Positions 13,681 through 27,010 of a stretch of 64,000 bases of DNA are shown in pieces. The translations under genes were made by a program, and so were the position numbers. Source of the DNA: Citrus sinensis (lineage: Eukaryota; Streptophyta; Magnoliopsida; Sapindales; Rutaceae); NCBI RefSeq assembly GCF_022201045.2, contig NC_068556.1:248001-312000 (forward strand), written 5' to 3'. The notes beneath the pieces were generated by a model. That model had not been told where the DNA came from. It was given only the letters and a program-made list of their open reading frames with translations, and made no database searches. How positions within the stretch are numbered: position 1 is the first letter of the stretch; every line of letters begins with the position of its first letter.

Positions 13681-14035
13681 CTGCCGCATCGCCTTCAGGT
13701 GGTACCTACAGGTACCGACGTCGAACAACTGTTCTTTTACTGGGTTTGTTTGTTTATTTATTTATTTATTTATTTTAACAACTGGTGTCTGTGATCTAAT
13801 GTTGTTGTTGTTCATGCGATTATGTGCTGTCATATATGTAGTGTGATTTTGGATTGAGTGATTAGGTTCCCCAGTTGATGCTGGTAGCATTTTTATTTTG
13901 ATGCACCCGTTGTTAATTTAATAATTTCCTGTGCCTGTCACATAATGAATAAATGAATTGATAATGGCAGCAATTAAAGCTCGCTCACTCACTCAATGTA
14001 AGCGCCCTGTGTTCTGTAGCTTGTAGAAGAAAGAC

Positions 14036-14794
14036 ATGTTGGAGCAGGAGACAAATCCAACTATTAGCAAATCAACTGGCCTGCCTCGAAAACGATTCTA
14101 TCGAGCTCGAGCACACAGCAACCCACTAAGTGATTCCCACTTCCCTGTTCCGATCTCCCCTTCTCATGTCGACTATTCCCTTCATTACCCTCATTTTTTC
14201 CCCCCAGCTGATCAAGTTAATTGTTCTAAGAAGATTCAGTTTGCAGACATTGGTTGTGGTTTCGGAGGACTTCTAATTAGTCTTTCAACACTTTTCCCTG
14301 AGGTGTTGATGATTGGGATGGAACTTAGAGATAAAGTTACAGAGTATGTCAAGGAACGGATTTTAGCGCTGAGGGTGTCGAATCCTGGTCAATATCAGAA
14401 TATCTCAGTTGTTCGAACTAATTCCATGAAGTACATTCCTAATTACTTTGAGAAAGGACAACTTACAAAGATGTTTTTCTTGTTCCCTGATCCTCATTTC
14501 AAGGAGAAGAATCATCGTCGTAGAGTGATTAGTCCGCACTTGTTAGATGAGTATGCTTATGTTCTTGGTGTTGGAGGGATTATATACACAATTACTGATG
14601 TCGAAGAGCTAGGAGACTGGATGAGGTCTTGTTTAGAGAATCACCCCATGTTTGAAGCCCTTACAAAAGAAGAGCTTGAAGCAGATCCAGTAGTAAAGCT
14701 CTTGAGTTCTGCAACTGAGGAAGGACAAAAGGTTGCTCGAAATGGGGGACAGACTTTTCAGGCAGTTTTCAGACGCATAGTGCCAACCTCGTGA
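14036..14794 (+). CDS. tRNA (guanine-N7-)-methyltransferase, TRM8/METTL1 family
   Basis: An intronless frame of 252 residues with its own ATG. The product transfers methyl from S-adenosylmethionine to N7 of G46 in tRNA variable loops, and in eukaryotes it works with a WD-repeat partner (Trm82/WDR4). Visible features are a basic N-terminus (LPRKRFYRARAHSNPLSD), the SAM-binding loop FADIGCGFGGLL at residues about 69-80, an acidic GMELRDKV after strand 2, NSMKYIPNYF, the family signature FFLFPDPHFKEKNHRRRV at about 147-164, and YTITDVEELGDWM. The length fits plant homologues (AT5G24840, from memory). No transit peptide is evident, so nuclear/cytosolic action is likely. The single exon is normal for this family. 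Confidence 0.96.
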   Translation: MLEQETNPTISKSTGLPRKRFYRARAHSNPLSDSHFPVPISPSHVDYSLHYPHFFPPADQVNCSKKIQFADIGCGFGGLLISLSTLFPEVLMIGMELRDKVTEYVKERILALRVSNPGQYQNISVVRTNSMKYIPNYFEKGQLTKMFFLFPDPHFKEKNHRRRVISPHLLDEYAYVLGVGGIIYTITDVEELGDWMRSCLENHPMFEALTKEELEADPVVKLLSSATEEGQKVARNGGQTFQAVFRRIVPTS

Positions 14795-17700
14795 CTAGCT
14801 TGGGTATAAATTTTTTCTGCTCAAGTTTTCTTATGCAGGTGACTGTCTTGGTAGAGCAATGGATTTGATGTTGGTTACTAAAATTTCTGTTGTCAAAATT
14901 AGTCTTATTTTGAATGCTTGCTTTTTGAAGTATTTGATTTTCTGTGAATTTAATATTGCTATCATGAAAACAACGGATTAGAGTTATACCTTACATTAAT
15001 CGATCTCGGTTTTTTGTATTCAGTGTAGGGTGGAAATTCTTCATGCATACATTGAAAGTTTCTTATTTTAAATCATAAGAGTTATATTTGGGAAATTGAC
15101 TGGATGAATTTTTCCAGGAGGGGCAGTTGCATTGAATGTTGGTTATTGAAGATGCAGCAATGACTTGAAGAATGAAAGTGATGCTTTCTTTAAGCAATAT
15201 GATTTCTTCAAGGAGCACTTGCACCCCTACCAAATTAAAATATTCACATATTTCAGTAATAATAGGCGTTACATCTCTTAGAAATATTTTCAGGCTTTGC
15301 AGGGCAAGCTGATTTCATTGAGTTTATTGCGGTAACCATCCATTTTCTGCCTCCTTCTCCTCCTCCTGAGATTAGTGGAAAGAAACATGAAATGATTCCT
15401 TGAATGAACTTTTTCTTGGCAAGCATTCATAAGTAAAAAGGAGAACGACGCTTAGGTCTCTAATATTTTTAATTTTTATCACTTGTCTCTATTTTTTTTT
15501 TTAATACCCCATTACATCGCCGATGTTATACTTTTAAAGATGAAACTTAATTGTTGCAGGGTCAGTACGACTTTTAACATACAAAATTCTACCTGCCTTT
15601 TGATAGCAAGATATAATAGTAAAGGAGCTTAATTGTTTTTTCCTTTCTTCTTCTTTTTGTTGTTTAAAGTTTTGTCGTCAGGAACATGGCGAGAGATTCA
15701 AAAATATTAAGTACCCAAGTAGAAAAACTGAGAAATATTTAGATATTGGGAACATAGTGTTATTCTCCCAAAAAAAAAAAAACAAAAAATGTAATATTTC
15801 TCACATTTAATACTTAAAAGTGCCAATAGTTTGTCTTCAACTCTTTCTCTAGAGAAGCACTTGTTAACATTCCTCACAATCTGTTTCATTATTATTTAAT
15901 TTATTGAGATCTCACAATTAAACAATCACGTTACTAGTCAAATAACTAAGTACGCGATCATACCCATTATAAAGAAGCTTTAGAAACTTGTTTCACATTT
16001 GCTTGGTGTACGAATTTGCTTATAAGCTGAGAAATTGCACTTGTATCCGAAGAAGTCAACTCTTCTTATGCGTTTTCCAACATTTGAAGCTCCTACAGAC
16101 CAGATTGAATCGAATAATTTGTTAGTAGTCTAAAAGCGGCGTTGAAACATTTAATTGAACAATTTTATTAGGGAAAATGATCAAAACCACCTTATTATTT
16201 CGGTAAATTAATCTTTTCTTCAATGATCATATTTCGAACCTCATCAAAACCGTCAAAAGACTAAAAACATTTCATTTTTCTTTCCTTTCTTACTACTTAC
16301 TTTACCTTAGATATGGTAAAACCTACCGTTTAGTAATAAATAAGGTAAAAAAGTAAAAAAGCACATAAGTTTGAAATTAGTTTAAAATAATAATAATGAG
16401 AGGTTTGATGGGTTTTAAGATATGAAGAGATTTATAAATGATTAATTTCGACAAAACGTCAGCATTAGAACTTCCCTTTGTCCTAAAATTCGGTACTGTT
16501 GAAAAGTCAATACATAGATTCAAAATTGGACAAACACTTATATTTGGAGGTGGCCACAAAAGTTCACTTTTGGAGGAGTTTGGAGCCGTATGCATGGTTT
16601 TTTTTTTCAAAAATAAAGAATTTTTGCCACTTGATGAAGACTTTTTCTAATGCAATTGAAGAGTTTTTTCAAAGGTAGAAATGGTGGTCGAAATCATTGA
16701 AATAATTGCATGGAATTTGGTTATTAGGTACAATCTTGGTGCCTATAAATAGAGAGCATTTATTCCTTCTATTGTAGCCCAAAATTAAGAAGAAAAAAAA
16801 TCGAGTGAAGGATTGTTGAGAGAGTGAGCAATTAGAGAGTGTATAATTGTTAATTCGGATAATTAACAATATATGGTGCATATGGGATTAAGGTGAAAGC
16901 TACAGCTGCTGTAAAAAAAAGCTGTAACTGTGAAACAATAGTTAGTAATATATAATAAATAAAAATTTTGATAAAATTATTAAAAATATAATAGATTTTC
17001 TATTATACAAGTGAAAAATCATATCAACGTATCTTCCAAATTACAACAATTAGTGTTTACCAAATACTTTAATGATGTAACTTTTAAGTTACAGCTGCCT
17101 AACCTCAATCCCAAACGCATCCATAATGTATATTCTAGTCGACGTATATAGGCAAGCAAGCTGATCGAAAAGGCAACATTATGTGGATTATTGAAGTTCT
17201 ATATAGATAACAAAGTGTACATTAAACATTTCTACTATTGAAGTTCTAAATCTAAATAAATTTTTATAAATGAACACTTTGTATGCATTTATCCTTACAA
17301 AAAAAATAAAAATAAAATGAAAGAATTATATCCAACATTTGAGTTTTGATGAGAAAAATCTACAAACTAATTGAGTCAATGGGCCACGAACTTTAACCAT
17401 AACTCGACACCGAAAGAAATTGTGTTGATTTAGACTTGACTTATTCAATAATTGTGTCAAATTTAACCACCTATACTCATTTATTCGTGCCGTGTTCATA
17501 TCAAGTAGTCGGATCGTGTCAAATTTTGCTAGCTCTATTCACCATTACAATATTGCCATCTTTTAATTAAATTACATAGATATCCTTTGACAATTAGTAG
17601 GTACAAAATTACAAACCATTAAACCACTCATCCTCTTGTCCACGCAACTGAAAAGTTAGGGGCTGTTTGGTGTATTTCATGGAGCTCATTTTCATTTTCG

Positions 17701-18728
17701 CTTTTAGAATGTAGATGAAGTACGTATTCAGCAACTGTTTTGAGAGAACATGTCATATTGATAAAATTTAAAATACATGGTACACATATTAGTCATTAAG
17801 GTGGGTAAAACCGAACCAAACTGAAACTAAAAATTTATTGCAAACTTAAACCGAATTAATGCCCACCTTTAAGAAAATAAAAACCAAATTAAAACCAATA
17901 GTTCGGTTTAGTATTGGTTTTTCGGTTCAGCTTCAATTTTTTGGTAACAGTTTAGATTAACAAATTAGTTTTTCAGTTTAACTTAACTTGCACACAAGGC
18001 CTACTATAATCAATGTATAATAATGAAAAATAATAATTTACAAATTTGTATTCGCAAAAAAAAAAATTACAAGAATTTTGTACTAAAATAAAACATTTTC
18101 AGAATCATTATCACTATTTTTAATATAATTTTTTTTTACCCAAAATATAAATAAAATAAAATAAAATAAGTTTCTACACCATAGTATATTTTAAAAGCTA
18201 AAAAATTGAATATAGAAGTACAAATCAAAAGTTACAAAACCCAAACTGAACTCATAATATCGTTGGATCGTCATCCTTTTATAAAATTTTAGTATGGTCT
18301 AATGCTTATGAAATATTTTGTGGTTAACCCAACTCAGTATATTTTTTGGTTAACCCTTTTGTTTCCTCTGCTTCTAAGTTCTATCGATGTTCTGCCTTAA
18401 AACTTAATGCTAGGATAAATAGAAAGGAGGATTATCATTCGATTCAATGGAATATTAATAACACTCATTACCACTATTTCTTAGTACAAACTAATATCAA
18501 AACAGGATTTATAGTTGCACTAAGTTGAATCTCCATGACACCAATGAGGTTGAATCTAGGACACTGTTGTAGGAGTCCCCTATTCCGTCCTGCCATTTCT
18601 TCTCTAACTAGCTCTATTCTCTAAGGCTGCCTCTGTTATCAAAAAGAAAGAGATGGATGAGATCAAGTGCAAATTAAAATCACGTCTACAAAAGGCAGCA
18701 TGGCAGCAGAAACTAAACAGGTACTGAA
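14795..18728. other. Intergenic DNA with MITE-like sequence
   Basis: The 3' UTR of the methyltransferase gene probably occupies the first few hundred bases. A MITE lies at 16875-17122. At about 17806-17990, oppositely oriented 'ACCGAACCAA' and 'TTGGTTTTTCGGTT' words look like the subterminal repeats of a small inverted-repeat transposon. I see no coding potential elsewhere. The short frames at 16377-16881 lie in AT-rich DNA. Confidence 0.5.
16875..17122. mobile_element. MITE, copy 1 of a dispersed family
   Basis: The left end GGTGCATATGGGATTAAGG and the inverted right end GGATGCGTTTGGGATTGAGG form imperfect terminal inverted repeats that continue into CAGCTG-containing arms. The AT-rich interior is strongly similar to 35005-35258 (shared 'AAAATTATTAAAAATATAAT' and 'TTACAACAATTA / CTACAACAGTTA'). 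Nothing is encoded. It is probably a hAT- or PIF-type non-autonomous element; the superfamily is uncertain. Confidence 0.65.
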
Positions 18729-20042
18729 TCAGACGTAGTTTTTGATGACAGCACCTCTTGCTCTTAAGACTAAAATGTCTTTCTTGTTACAAGAGCGGTA
18801 CAAAAAGGTGTACTCAGCAGTCTTTGGTATTTGGGCACTGCTTTGCATATGCTGTTCAAGCTTTCCACCAATTGCACATCTGGAGAGAAGTAGCATTGGG
18901 ACTTCTTCACAGTTTGACCCAATGCCAAGCAGTATCGATTCTGGTAAAGCAACCTATTTCAATGAGTGCAAAATCATTTTTTTTTATTTTTGGGAGAAAA
19001 TGAGCACAAAATCACATTTAATCAACTCAAAAAGTAAGATGCTTGAATATACCTCGACAATGATCAAATCAATTGTTGAAATAAAGGCTTTCATATCATC
19101 TTGAAGCACGAAGTGAGATACCCCAAGAGCAAGCTCACAAGCGTAATTATCATCAACATCAGAATTTGGAGAGGCAATCAAACTGATCTCCAACTAAATG
19201 GAAAACCTCAAAAGGGAAGTATCCCATTATTCCTCAGATGGGGTCTCATATATGATCTGGGACATCTTCTTGCTCCTGAGTTTCCACTGAAAACAAAGAG
19301 AACACTGTCGCACAACATGAAACGTTAATTTTGTATTTTCTCCCACATTATCTGCCTATCATATAAAGACAGGTGGGAAAATTAATTTTGTTAGGAGTCA
19401 AAGGGATTTTGGATAAGTTATTACTGAGTTATAACAGATACACATCTTAAGAACATTTTAAGATGGACAACCAATTAAGGTAAATGACAAAGGCAGTTAT
19501 ATGAATCAATAGCAATTGGATGAGATTTAAGAAAGAACTATTATATTATATATGAATCCAATAAAAAGAACATATTCTTGACACAAGTATTCAACCTCTA
19601 CTATCACATAACTAGGTTATGAATCCCAAGAAGAAAACATATTCTTATCGCAACCATTCAAATTTCTGGTTCGTACATTATTAGATTAGTTAGATGTATA
19701 CATGGAATAAGATTTGTTTTACACAAACATATTCATTTAAAAAATAAAAAATAAAAAGACTTCAGCACACTTTCAACACACAGGAAAGCCTGGAACCATG
19801 TATACAGAAACCCAAATTTTGTAGGAGACCTAACAGGATGATTCTATTCGCCTCTAAGCTTACAAGCTGAAAATCATACAATATACATTGCAATAGCTTC
19901 TCTATTCAGCTTTCCTTTTGAATGCTGGAGTTAGCACTAAGTGCTAGTCAATGCAAAAGAAAATTTCACTACACTACAGAAATTTGAATGGAACACTGAA
20001 AATGGCACATACCTGTTGAAGAGCATTTGCAAGTCCCACAAT
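18729..20042 (-). pseudogene. Three-exon tail of an unrecognised gene, no visible 5' part
   Basis: On the minus strand three segments join in phase 0: 20042-20013 (IVGLANALQQ), 19193-19053 (LEISLIASPNSDV.. to ..STIDLIIVE) and 18953-18729 (VALPESILLGIGSN.. to ..ARGAVIKNYV, stop TGA). Donors are CAG|GTATGT and GAG|GTATAT; acceptors are TTTCTAG, CATTTAG and GAAATAG. Together they give 131 residues without a stop and with normal amino-acid composition. No in-frame ATG precedes the first segment, and only 139 bp separate it from the PPR stop codon. I do not recognise the protein. It may be a relic left by a deletion, a duplicated gene tail, or alternative 3' exons of the PPR transcript. I cannot tell whether it is expressed. 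Confidence 0.5.
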
Positions 20043-20181
20043 CTAGAAACCTGTCACCATCTTAAAGAATTTGTTAAGGTTCAAAACAAGAACTACAACT
20101 CACAAGTGTCAGGCCCTGTTTTCGACAACCACGAATTCCATCATGTATATGCATATTTATAGCTTATTGAAGTGGAAAAGC

Positions 20182-22786
20182 TCATTTGTTCCTCAACAAC
20201 CACTTTTGATGTATGTCCCGTGCCTTGTCTGATTCCTTCATTCTGCGATATCTCTTCTTAAGTATCCGAAATGGAATGTGATCAATGGCTAAACCTAATG
20301 TTTGTATCTTGGCAAAAACCTCCTCTGCCTCCTTCATGTTACCTCTAGCACAATGACCTTTAATTAATTCAGTATAAGTTATTATATCAGGCGTGATTCC
20401 CCTACGCAGCATTTCATCATATAATTGAAGCGCCAAATGAATATGCCCCAAATTACAAGAAGCGCCTATTAATAAATTATAAGTAAATACATCAGGAAAA
20501 ATGCCATCTAAAAGCATCTCCTTTTTCAGAGAAAACGCATCGAAAATACTTCCACCTCTTGTTTCTGCAAGAATTAGCGCATTAAAGGTAAACACATTTG
20601 ATGAAACGCCAAAAGACAGCATTAGGTCTCTAATAGAGAATGCATTACTGAGATCTCCACATCTTCCATAACCATCAATTATCACGTTCCATATATGAGG
20701 CTCAGGCACCACCGACTTCTCTAACATAGAAAGCAGAAATTCCCTAGCCTTAACAATGTCCCCATGAATACAGAGACCTTGAATTATTGTCTTGTATGAA
20801 ATCTGATCCGGTGCAACTCCTGTTTTTGACAGAACACCATAAAAATGACTAGCCTCATCCAATTTTCCTTGTTTGCAAAGACAGTTTAGAAGAGTATTGT
20901 AAGTAATAACATCCGGAAGAAAACCTCTTTTAAGCATCTGACAGAAGTAAGCAAATGCAGAACTAATATCTCCATTCAAACAGAATCCATTTATAAGGAC
21001 ATTATACGCCACAATATCTGTTTGGATATTCTTTTGGAACATATCATTCCAAAGAGCTAGAGCCTGAAACTTATCTCCATTCTTAAAATAACTATCCATA
21101 AGTATAGTTGACGTAATTACATCGGAGGTAGCCTTGCCATCGTCATCAGCTAATACCTCTCCAAGAAACTTCACAGCATCTCCTAAAAGACCCTTCTTGC
21201 ATAACGCATGTACGAGTATGTTATGTGTAACTCTATTTGGCCTAATCCCATTATTTGCCATAGTGGAGAAAAGATGAAGAGCCTTATCCAGCTCGTTGAC
21301 ACGACAGTACCCCGTGATAAAAGCGTTGTAGGTTGCACAATTGGGGGAGGGACGCATTTCCGACATTTCCCTAATAACATGATCTGCCTTCTCCAAGTCA
21401 CCAATTTTACACAGCTCATTAACAAGATAATTATGTGTTAACACATCTGGAACAGTGCCTTTTTGAATCATTTTTCTCCGCAACCATAGAGCTGTCCCAA
21501 TCTTCCCTCCTAAACACAGGTCCCTAATTACAGCTACATGTCTTCTGTAATCAGTTTCCAAGGTGCACCTCACAGGACCTGTATCTCTGCAAAATTTCAC
21601 TTAGAAATTAATAAAAATTGGCCTGAACTCCAAAAATCATAAAGTCTACAAACTCATACAAATCAATCAGTAATTATGTACTTCAATAAAAACTGATAAG
21701 AATAATTTATCTAGCAGCCGACATCTTAATAATTTACAAGACAATATAATTCAACTTCTAACTCGTAGAAAAACAGGAGTTTCAAACAAAAAGATCCAAG
21801 GGGATGTATGCAGCTATCATACTTCTGCTTAATTTTGAAAGCACAATAGCTAAAGTATCAAATTTGCCTTTGCAGCTAATATTTTTATCAGACTACCCAC
21901 CCCCCAATTATATTCAACAGCTAGTGATTTCATTCCACAACAACTATGGACTAAAAACCACCGAACGTTAATCGCAAACATACAAACGGCAATAAACAGA
22001 AATACACTACAACTAGGAATGTATTGAAAAGGTTACCTCATAGTTTTCAAACGATCCAAATTTTCCTTTAAAATTAAATCCAGTGCGTTAAAAACTGCCT
22101 GGGGATTTCCTTCATTGTCAGAATCCTTATTTGAGAACCAATGCCGAGTTTTGGAACGACATTGATCACCAACATAGCTCATAATATCGTTCAAAGTACA
22201 AGGCAAATTATCATCATCGCTACATGTCCTATAAATAGATTAACAAATGTGAGCATTTCATTGGTAAAGAAATAACTAAACCTTGTTTCAAAAGAATAAA
22301 TAGTCTAAATCATCAAAATACCTTGAGTTGGAAAAAATGCGAGCTACATTGAGCTTGATGGAGTCGAAGGTTTGATACAAAAATCTAAGTATTTGAATAT
22401 GAACTGGTGATGAGGATTCTCCGCAGGCAATAAATAACTAAAATAAAAATTAATAAATAAATAAATAAAGTGAGTGCTTAAAAAATGACAAAATGGAAGA
22501 TTGAAAAGAAGAATAAAACTTACGGCCATTAGATAATGTATCTCTCTGCGTTTGAATCGAATCTGAACCGTACATCAACTCTGAAGCATATATAACATAT
22601 GATAAACACAGAGGGGACTGACAGTCGATGTCCCCCGCTAATGGAACTCTCTAGAAGAAATTTTTGGGACCTGAATGAGCGTCGTCTATTGATTATTGAG
22701 AAGAGGCGCTGAGTGTAAAGTTGAGCTTGGGAGAGACGAAGATGGGATTGATGCTGTATCGAGGAACGCAAAACATACAAGGCCAT
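20182..22786 (-). CDS. P-class pentatricopeptide repeat (PPR) protein
   Basis: Exons 22786-22671, 22228-22037 and 21586-20182 join with matching phases (AG|G, then AG|A) to give 570 residues. Two short 5' exons supply an Arg/Ser/Gln-rich start (MALYVLRSSIQHQSHLRLSQ) that looks like a mitochondrial or plastid transit peptide, and a linker ending LKENLDRLKTMR. The large exon holds about eleven 35-residue PPR motifs, visible as repeats of 'PDVITYNTLLNCLCKQGKLDEA' type. There is no E or DYW tail, so it is a P-class RNA-binding protein (stabilisation, splicing or translation of organellar RNA) rather than an editing factor. Its neighbours and its linker match my memory of AT5G24830. The ATG at 22786 was chosen because it opens the targeting sequence and splices cleanly. 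Confidence 0.93.
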
Positions 22787-23573
22787 TGGTGGCCGGCGGA
22801 ACCCAACTTCAACTTGGCCCACTGCTCTAAACGCAGCGTTTTTGTTATCAAATGTGGAAGTACAGTTATAATTAATTATGTAGTTAAATTTTATATAATC
22901 ATTATTTTTATGTTAACTTTTTAATATATATATATATTATAACATCATTTACATATTATATAATTGATTTATTTTTTAAAAAAATTCTTCTTATCTTGAG
23001 CATGAAATTTTGGACAGTAAGTAATATTTGAAAGAGTTTTCACTTCAAGCCAAGTGATATTAATTTATTTCATCTACTCCTACTTTGGGATTTACTCTTA
23101 AGTCATTCTCAATACTGTCTGTAATTTATCCTTTTCTTTATCCAAACCCTTTTTCAAAATTCTGCAGAAACTCTAACAATCCTTCAAGTACAACATCAGC
23201 ATCGTCACTTTTCCTGAGCAAAAGACATATCACTTGATAGCATGGGTAAGTCCTGGATACGTATGAAACAAGACCAATAATCAATGTCGTTGTCTTCATG
23301 TGGGCTTTGGTTCATGTTTTATGTGTGCGCAAATCAACCCCGAGCCTGATCCAATAAATTGCCATCCCAGTTGGAAGCTAATCAATTATGGCTTTTTTTA
23401 TAAAAAAAATTCCCAGTTATTAGCTATCAAATGGGTGTTAGTTTGGTGTTGAAGTTTGGACGGCTAATATTTTTAATACCATTTTGAATTAAAAACAAAG
23501 AGACAAAAAAAAAAAAAGGAACAATTATCTACCGATTATTTTTCAAGCTTTTTATAAAATATTTAAATATTTT

Positions 23574-25316
23574 TTTTATTGGTAGAATTCCACTTGAAAT
23601 TAACGATATTTTTCACTCATCCACTTTACCATTAACATAGTTAAGAGAATAAATGGAATATTGATCAAATGACTTTTTTTGCTCCTGAATATAAAATGAC
23701 TATTCTACCCTAAATAAATGGAAAAAAAAAATCAGATTGCATCTTGTAGTCGTTAACTGTTTTGCCCTAATTATGTTTAGAATTTGTGTTTTCTAGCGAT
23801 TATTTTCATTTTATTTTTATCTATAGATCTAGATCTCCTTTAATTTATATGGGTGTTTAGAAATAATGTTGATTGTTGACAAACTAATAAAGTAGTGGGA
23901 GCACTCCAATATGGATGTGGCAAATTATGTATTTAATCTCCATATTTATCCATAAAGTGGTTAGAATTTATAGACCTAAACCCCCTTAAATCTATGTAGG
24001 TGTTAGACCTAATGTCGACACTCCAAAATAATAGTGGGAACACTTCAATATGGTTATGACACATTATAGACGTAATCCCCATGTTTATTTATAGGGTGCT
24101 TTTTCAAACTGGTAATAAATACAAAATATAAATTAACTACGATTTGAATACCAAGAACAGATCCTATAACCTTAGCATTTTTTTACTTAAACTATTCATT
24201 CTCAACTTCTTTTCTATAATTATTTTTCATTTAATAATTGACTGTCAGATTTTAATTCCCTATGATCCGACCCCATATTCACTAAATTATATTATAAATT
24301 TATAATTAAACACTCTTATTAAACAACTATTTTTTAGTTGTATCAAGGTTTTGACAAGGTTAAGACGGCAATGGATAAGTGAAAAATATTGTTAAATTGG
24401 GTGGAATTTTGTTAAGAAAAAATAGTTTGTGTATTTTTACATATGACCCACAGACTGTGTCAGCCCATGTGGGCTTGTTCTCGTGCCGGCCAACAATGTG
24501 TTTTGTGTTGCGTTGTGCAATGCCTTTTTTTTTTGTTTTTTCTTTTGGTTTAGGCCCAATCTTGCACACGTGCAGTGAGTTGTGCTATGTTGTGCCTAAG
24601 AAAAAAATACAACAATTTTTTTTTAATTTTTTAAGAGGGCATGCCAAACTATCGACATACTTTTTTCAAGTCTGTGTACTTTTTTTAGGGTCCATTGTGT
24701 GTTTAGTCAAATTTAACATAATCAAAAGTCCAAAACTCAAGTTCGTATCCAATAATAATAAATTAATAATCATAAGAGTATGTAACTTTGCCAAACTTTG
24801 TCAAACTAATAATTAAATAAATTTTAAAAACATATGCTAATAAAATATATTAAAACATTCAATTTCAAGTCATTTGTAAAATTATAAAATTTTAAGTTTA
24901 TTTTTATTAAAAAGTGAAACATGCTTATTGTGGTTCTTTTCATGTGCCGTACTTTATCCCATTTCTAGTTATGTCATGCTTTTAAGATCTCACGTGCCTG
25001 AAATTCCCACTTAGCCTAGCCCATGTTTGTGCGTGCAGTGCCGCGTTCCCTACCCAAATGTGCTCGTACCATACTGTGCCATGTGACGCCCGACCCATTG
25101 GACATTTTTGTGTATTTAAAAAAGTCCAAAAGATTAGGTATTTGGTGGATAATAATTATTTTTTATTTAAATCGTGTTTTAACGATACCATTTTTTACCG
25201 TTTGAGTAAAATAATAATTTTAGCCTTACGATGTTAGAAAGGCTCTAACAGGGCTAAGATAGTAGTGGACGAGTGAAAAATATAATTAATTTTAAGTGGA
25301 ATTTTATTTAAAAAAA
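23574..25316. repeat. Three copies of a ~78-bp repeat (one inverted, two direct)
   Basis: Copies are at 23574-23651 (minus orientation), 24343-24421 (plus) and 25238-25316 (plus). The shared core is 'GAGTGAAAAATAT' followed by an AT-rich stretch and 'AAGTGGAATTTT' (GGGTGGAATTTT in the second copy). The inverted pair could be ends of an element of about 850 bp and the direct pair could flank one of about 970 bp. Divergence is considerable, so I do not assign a superfamily. Confidence 0.6.
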
Positions 25317-26067
25317 TTATATATAATGACCAAAATAGATATATGTTTTTATTACTTTCTATTTTTAGAGTATGTGTAATCAAATTGTTTAGAGATATCT
25401 TTTTTCTTAAATATGTAAAATTACATTAAAAAACTAAGTTTAAAAAATCTAAAGAACTTTATAATCTATTACATAAAATATGAAAAAGCTAAATGTATAA
25501 TTTATATTTTAAGGTTTATGAATAAATAAGATATAATTATCTTTTTATTAAAATATAGGGTTATAATATAAATTCTAAAAAGGTATAATAGCTTATTAAA
25601 TAAGCTGCTTATGAAAAGTAATCCCCTACCTGCTTTTAAAAGCTACTGATAAAATGAAGAAAATTATGAAATAAGCAGCTTTTTGAATTTCAACTGCAAT
25701 CCCAAACGAGCCAATTGTCCACTTGGCCACTATTTAGAATTAGACGGTCAAAAGAAAACCTCTAAGAGATATTTTCACCCCTGATAATTTTAAATTAAAA
25801 ATTTTTATTTAGAAATTGGAAAGGACACTTGCGCCATTTGAATAATCATTATAAAAAATAAAAGTGATGAATAAGCGTAAATCTGAAAATAAATTAAATT
25901 AATTGAGAATTGGTGCCGATGAGATAAATTAAGAGATTCAAAATATCACAACTCAATATTTTTCTATAAGATGATTCATATGATCATTAAATAGTAAGTA
26001 ATTAGGATACGGTTGCAATTTCATTTGCTTTCCAAATAATCTAGTTTATTATAGATTTTGTAAATAA

Positions 26068-26151
26068 TTTGGGTGAAGTTTTGGTAATTTTAGATTATAA
26101 TACAATCACTTTGGGTGAAGTTTTGGTAATTTTAGATTATAATACAACCAC
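26068..26151. repeat. 42-bp tandem duplication differing by one base
   Basis: The unit starting TTTGGGTGAAG is present at 26068-26109 and 26110-26151. The only difference is ACAATCAC versus ACAACCAC near the end. Such near-identity points to a recent duplication in intergenic DNA. Confidence 0.97.
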
Positions 26152-27010
26152 TTACCAAATATTTTAACATGTATATTTGGCAGATTAATGATAAAAAGAA
26201 ACCTGTACATTGAATTGACCAAAATGAACAGATTAGTAAATGTTAAAATTGCTATCTATATCTCTTTATAATAAAAATAATTGAAATATATATGATAATT
26301 AATATTGCTTTGCATATTGATAAACAAAACATAAATTATTATATGAAAAAATATTATTGATGATCACTAATTAAACACCAACGACATTGTTTAGCGTCGG
26401 TGGAAATTTGGCTACCAATTGTTTGAAATCTGATGTAGGCAAATGGCAGCAAGTTTTGAAAATCTGAACTTTTAAGTTTCAAGATTTTATCTACTTTACC
26501 AGATGTCAACCGTAAAACACACATATATTTATGATTTTTTACTTTTAAACCAGTGAAATATCGCTAAATTTTAAGATAAACTAAAAAAATTATATAAAAA
26601 ATAAAATTCAAATATTACAAAATTTTATCCAAAAAATAAAAAATAAATTAACATTTTTTTTAATACTAATTACACAATATTTACAATCCGATATATAACT
26701 TGAGACTTACATTATTACATTAATTCTGTGAAGTACATGCCCAAATATATGACCCTCAGTCCCTCACATAAAGGATATCTCTACTCTACTCGTATTTCTA
26801 TGCGATATATAATTTGAGTTTTACATTATTACATTAATTATATAAAACACATGCACATATATATGATCCATAGGGAAATGTCTCTGCTTTACTTATATTT
26901 TATAAGGGAGAAAGACTTACAAATTAAGTCTATATAATTTTTTTACTTAATTGAGAGAAATTGAATTTATAAAAACTCGAACCAATACTCACATAGTCCT
27001 CCTTAACTTT

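Noticed and set aside
24379..24816. 145-residue plus-strand open frame
   Set aside because: Cys/Phe-rich, low-complexity translation of repeat DNA between two direct repeats; no splice structure or family match.
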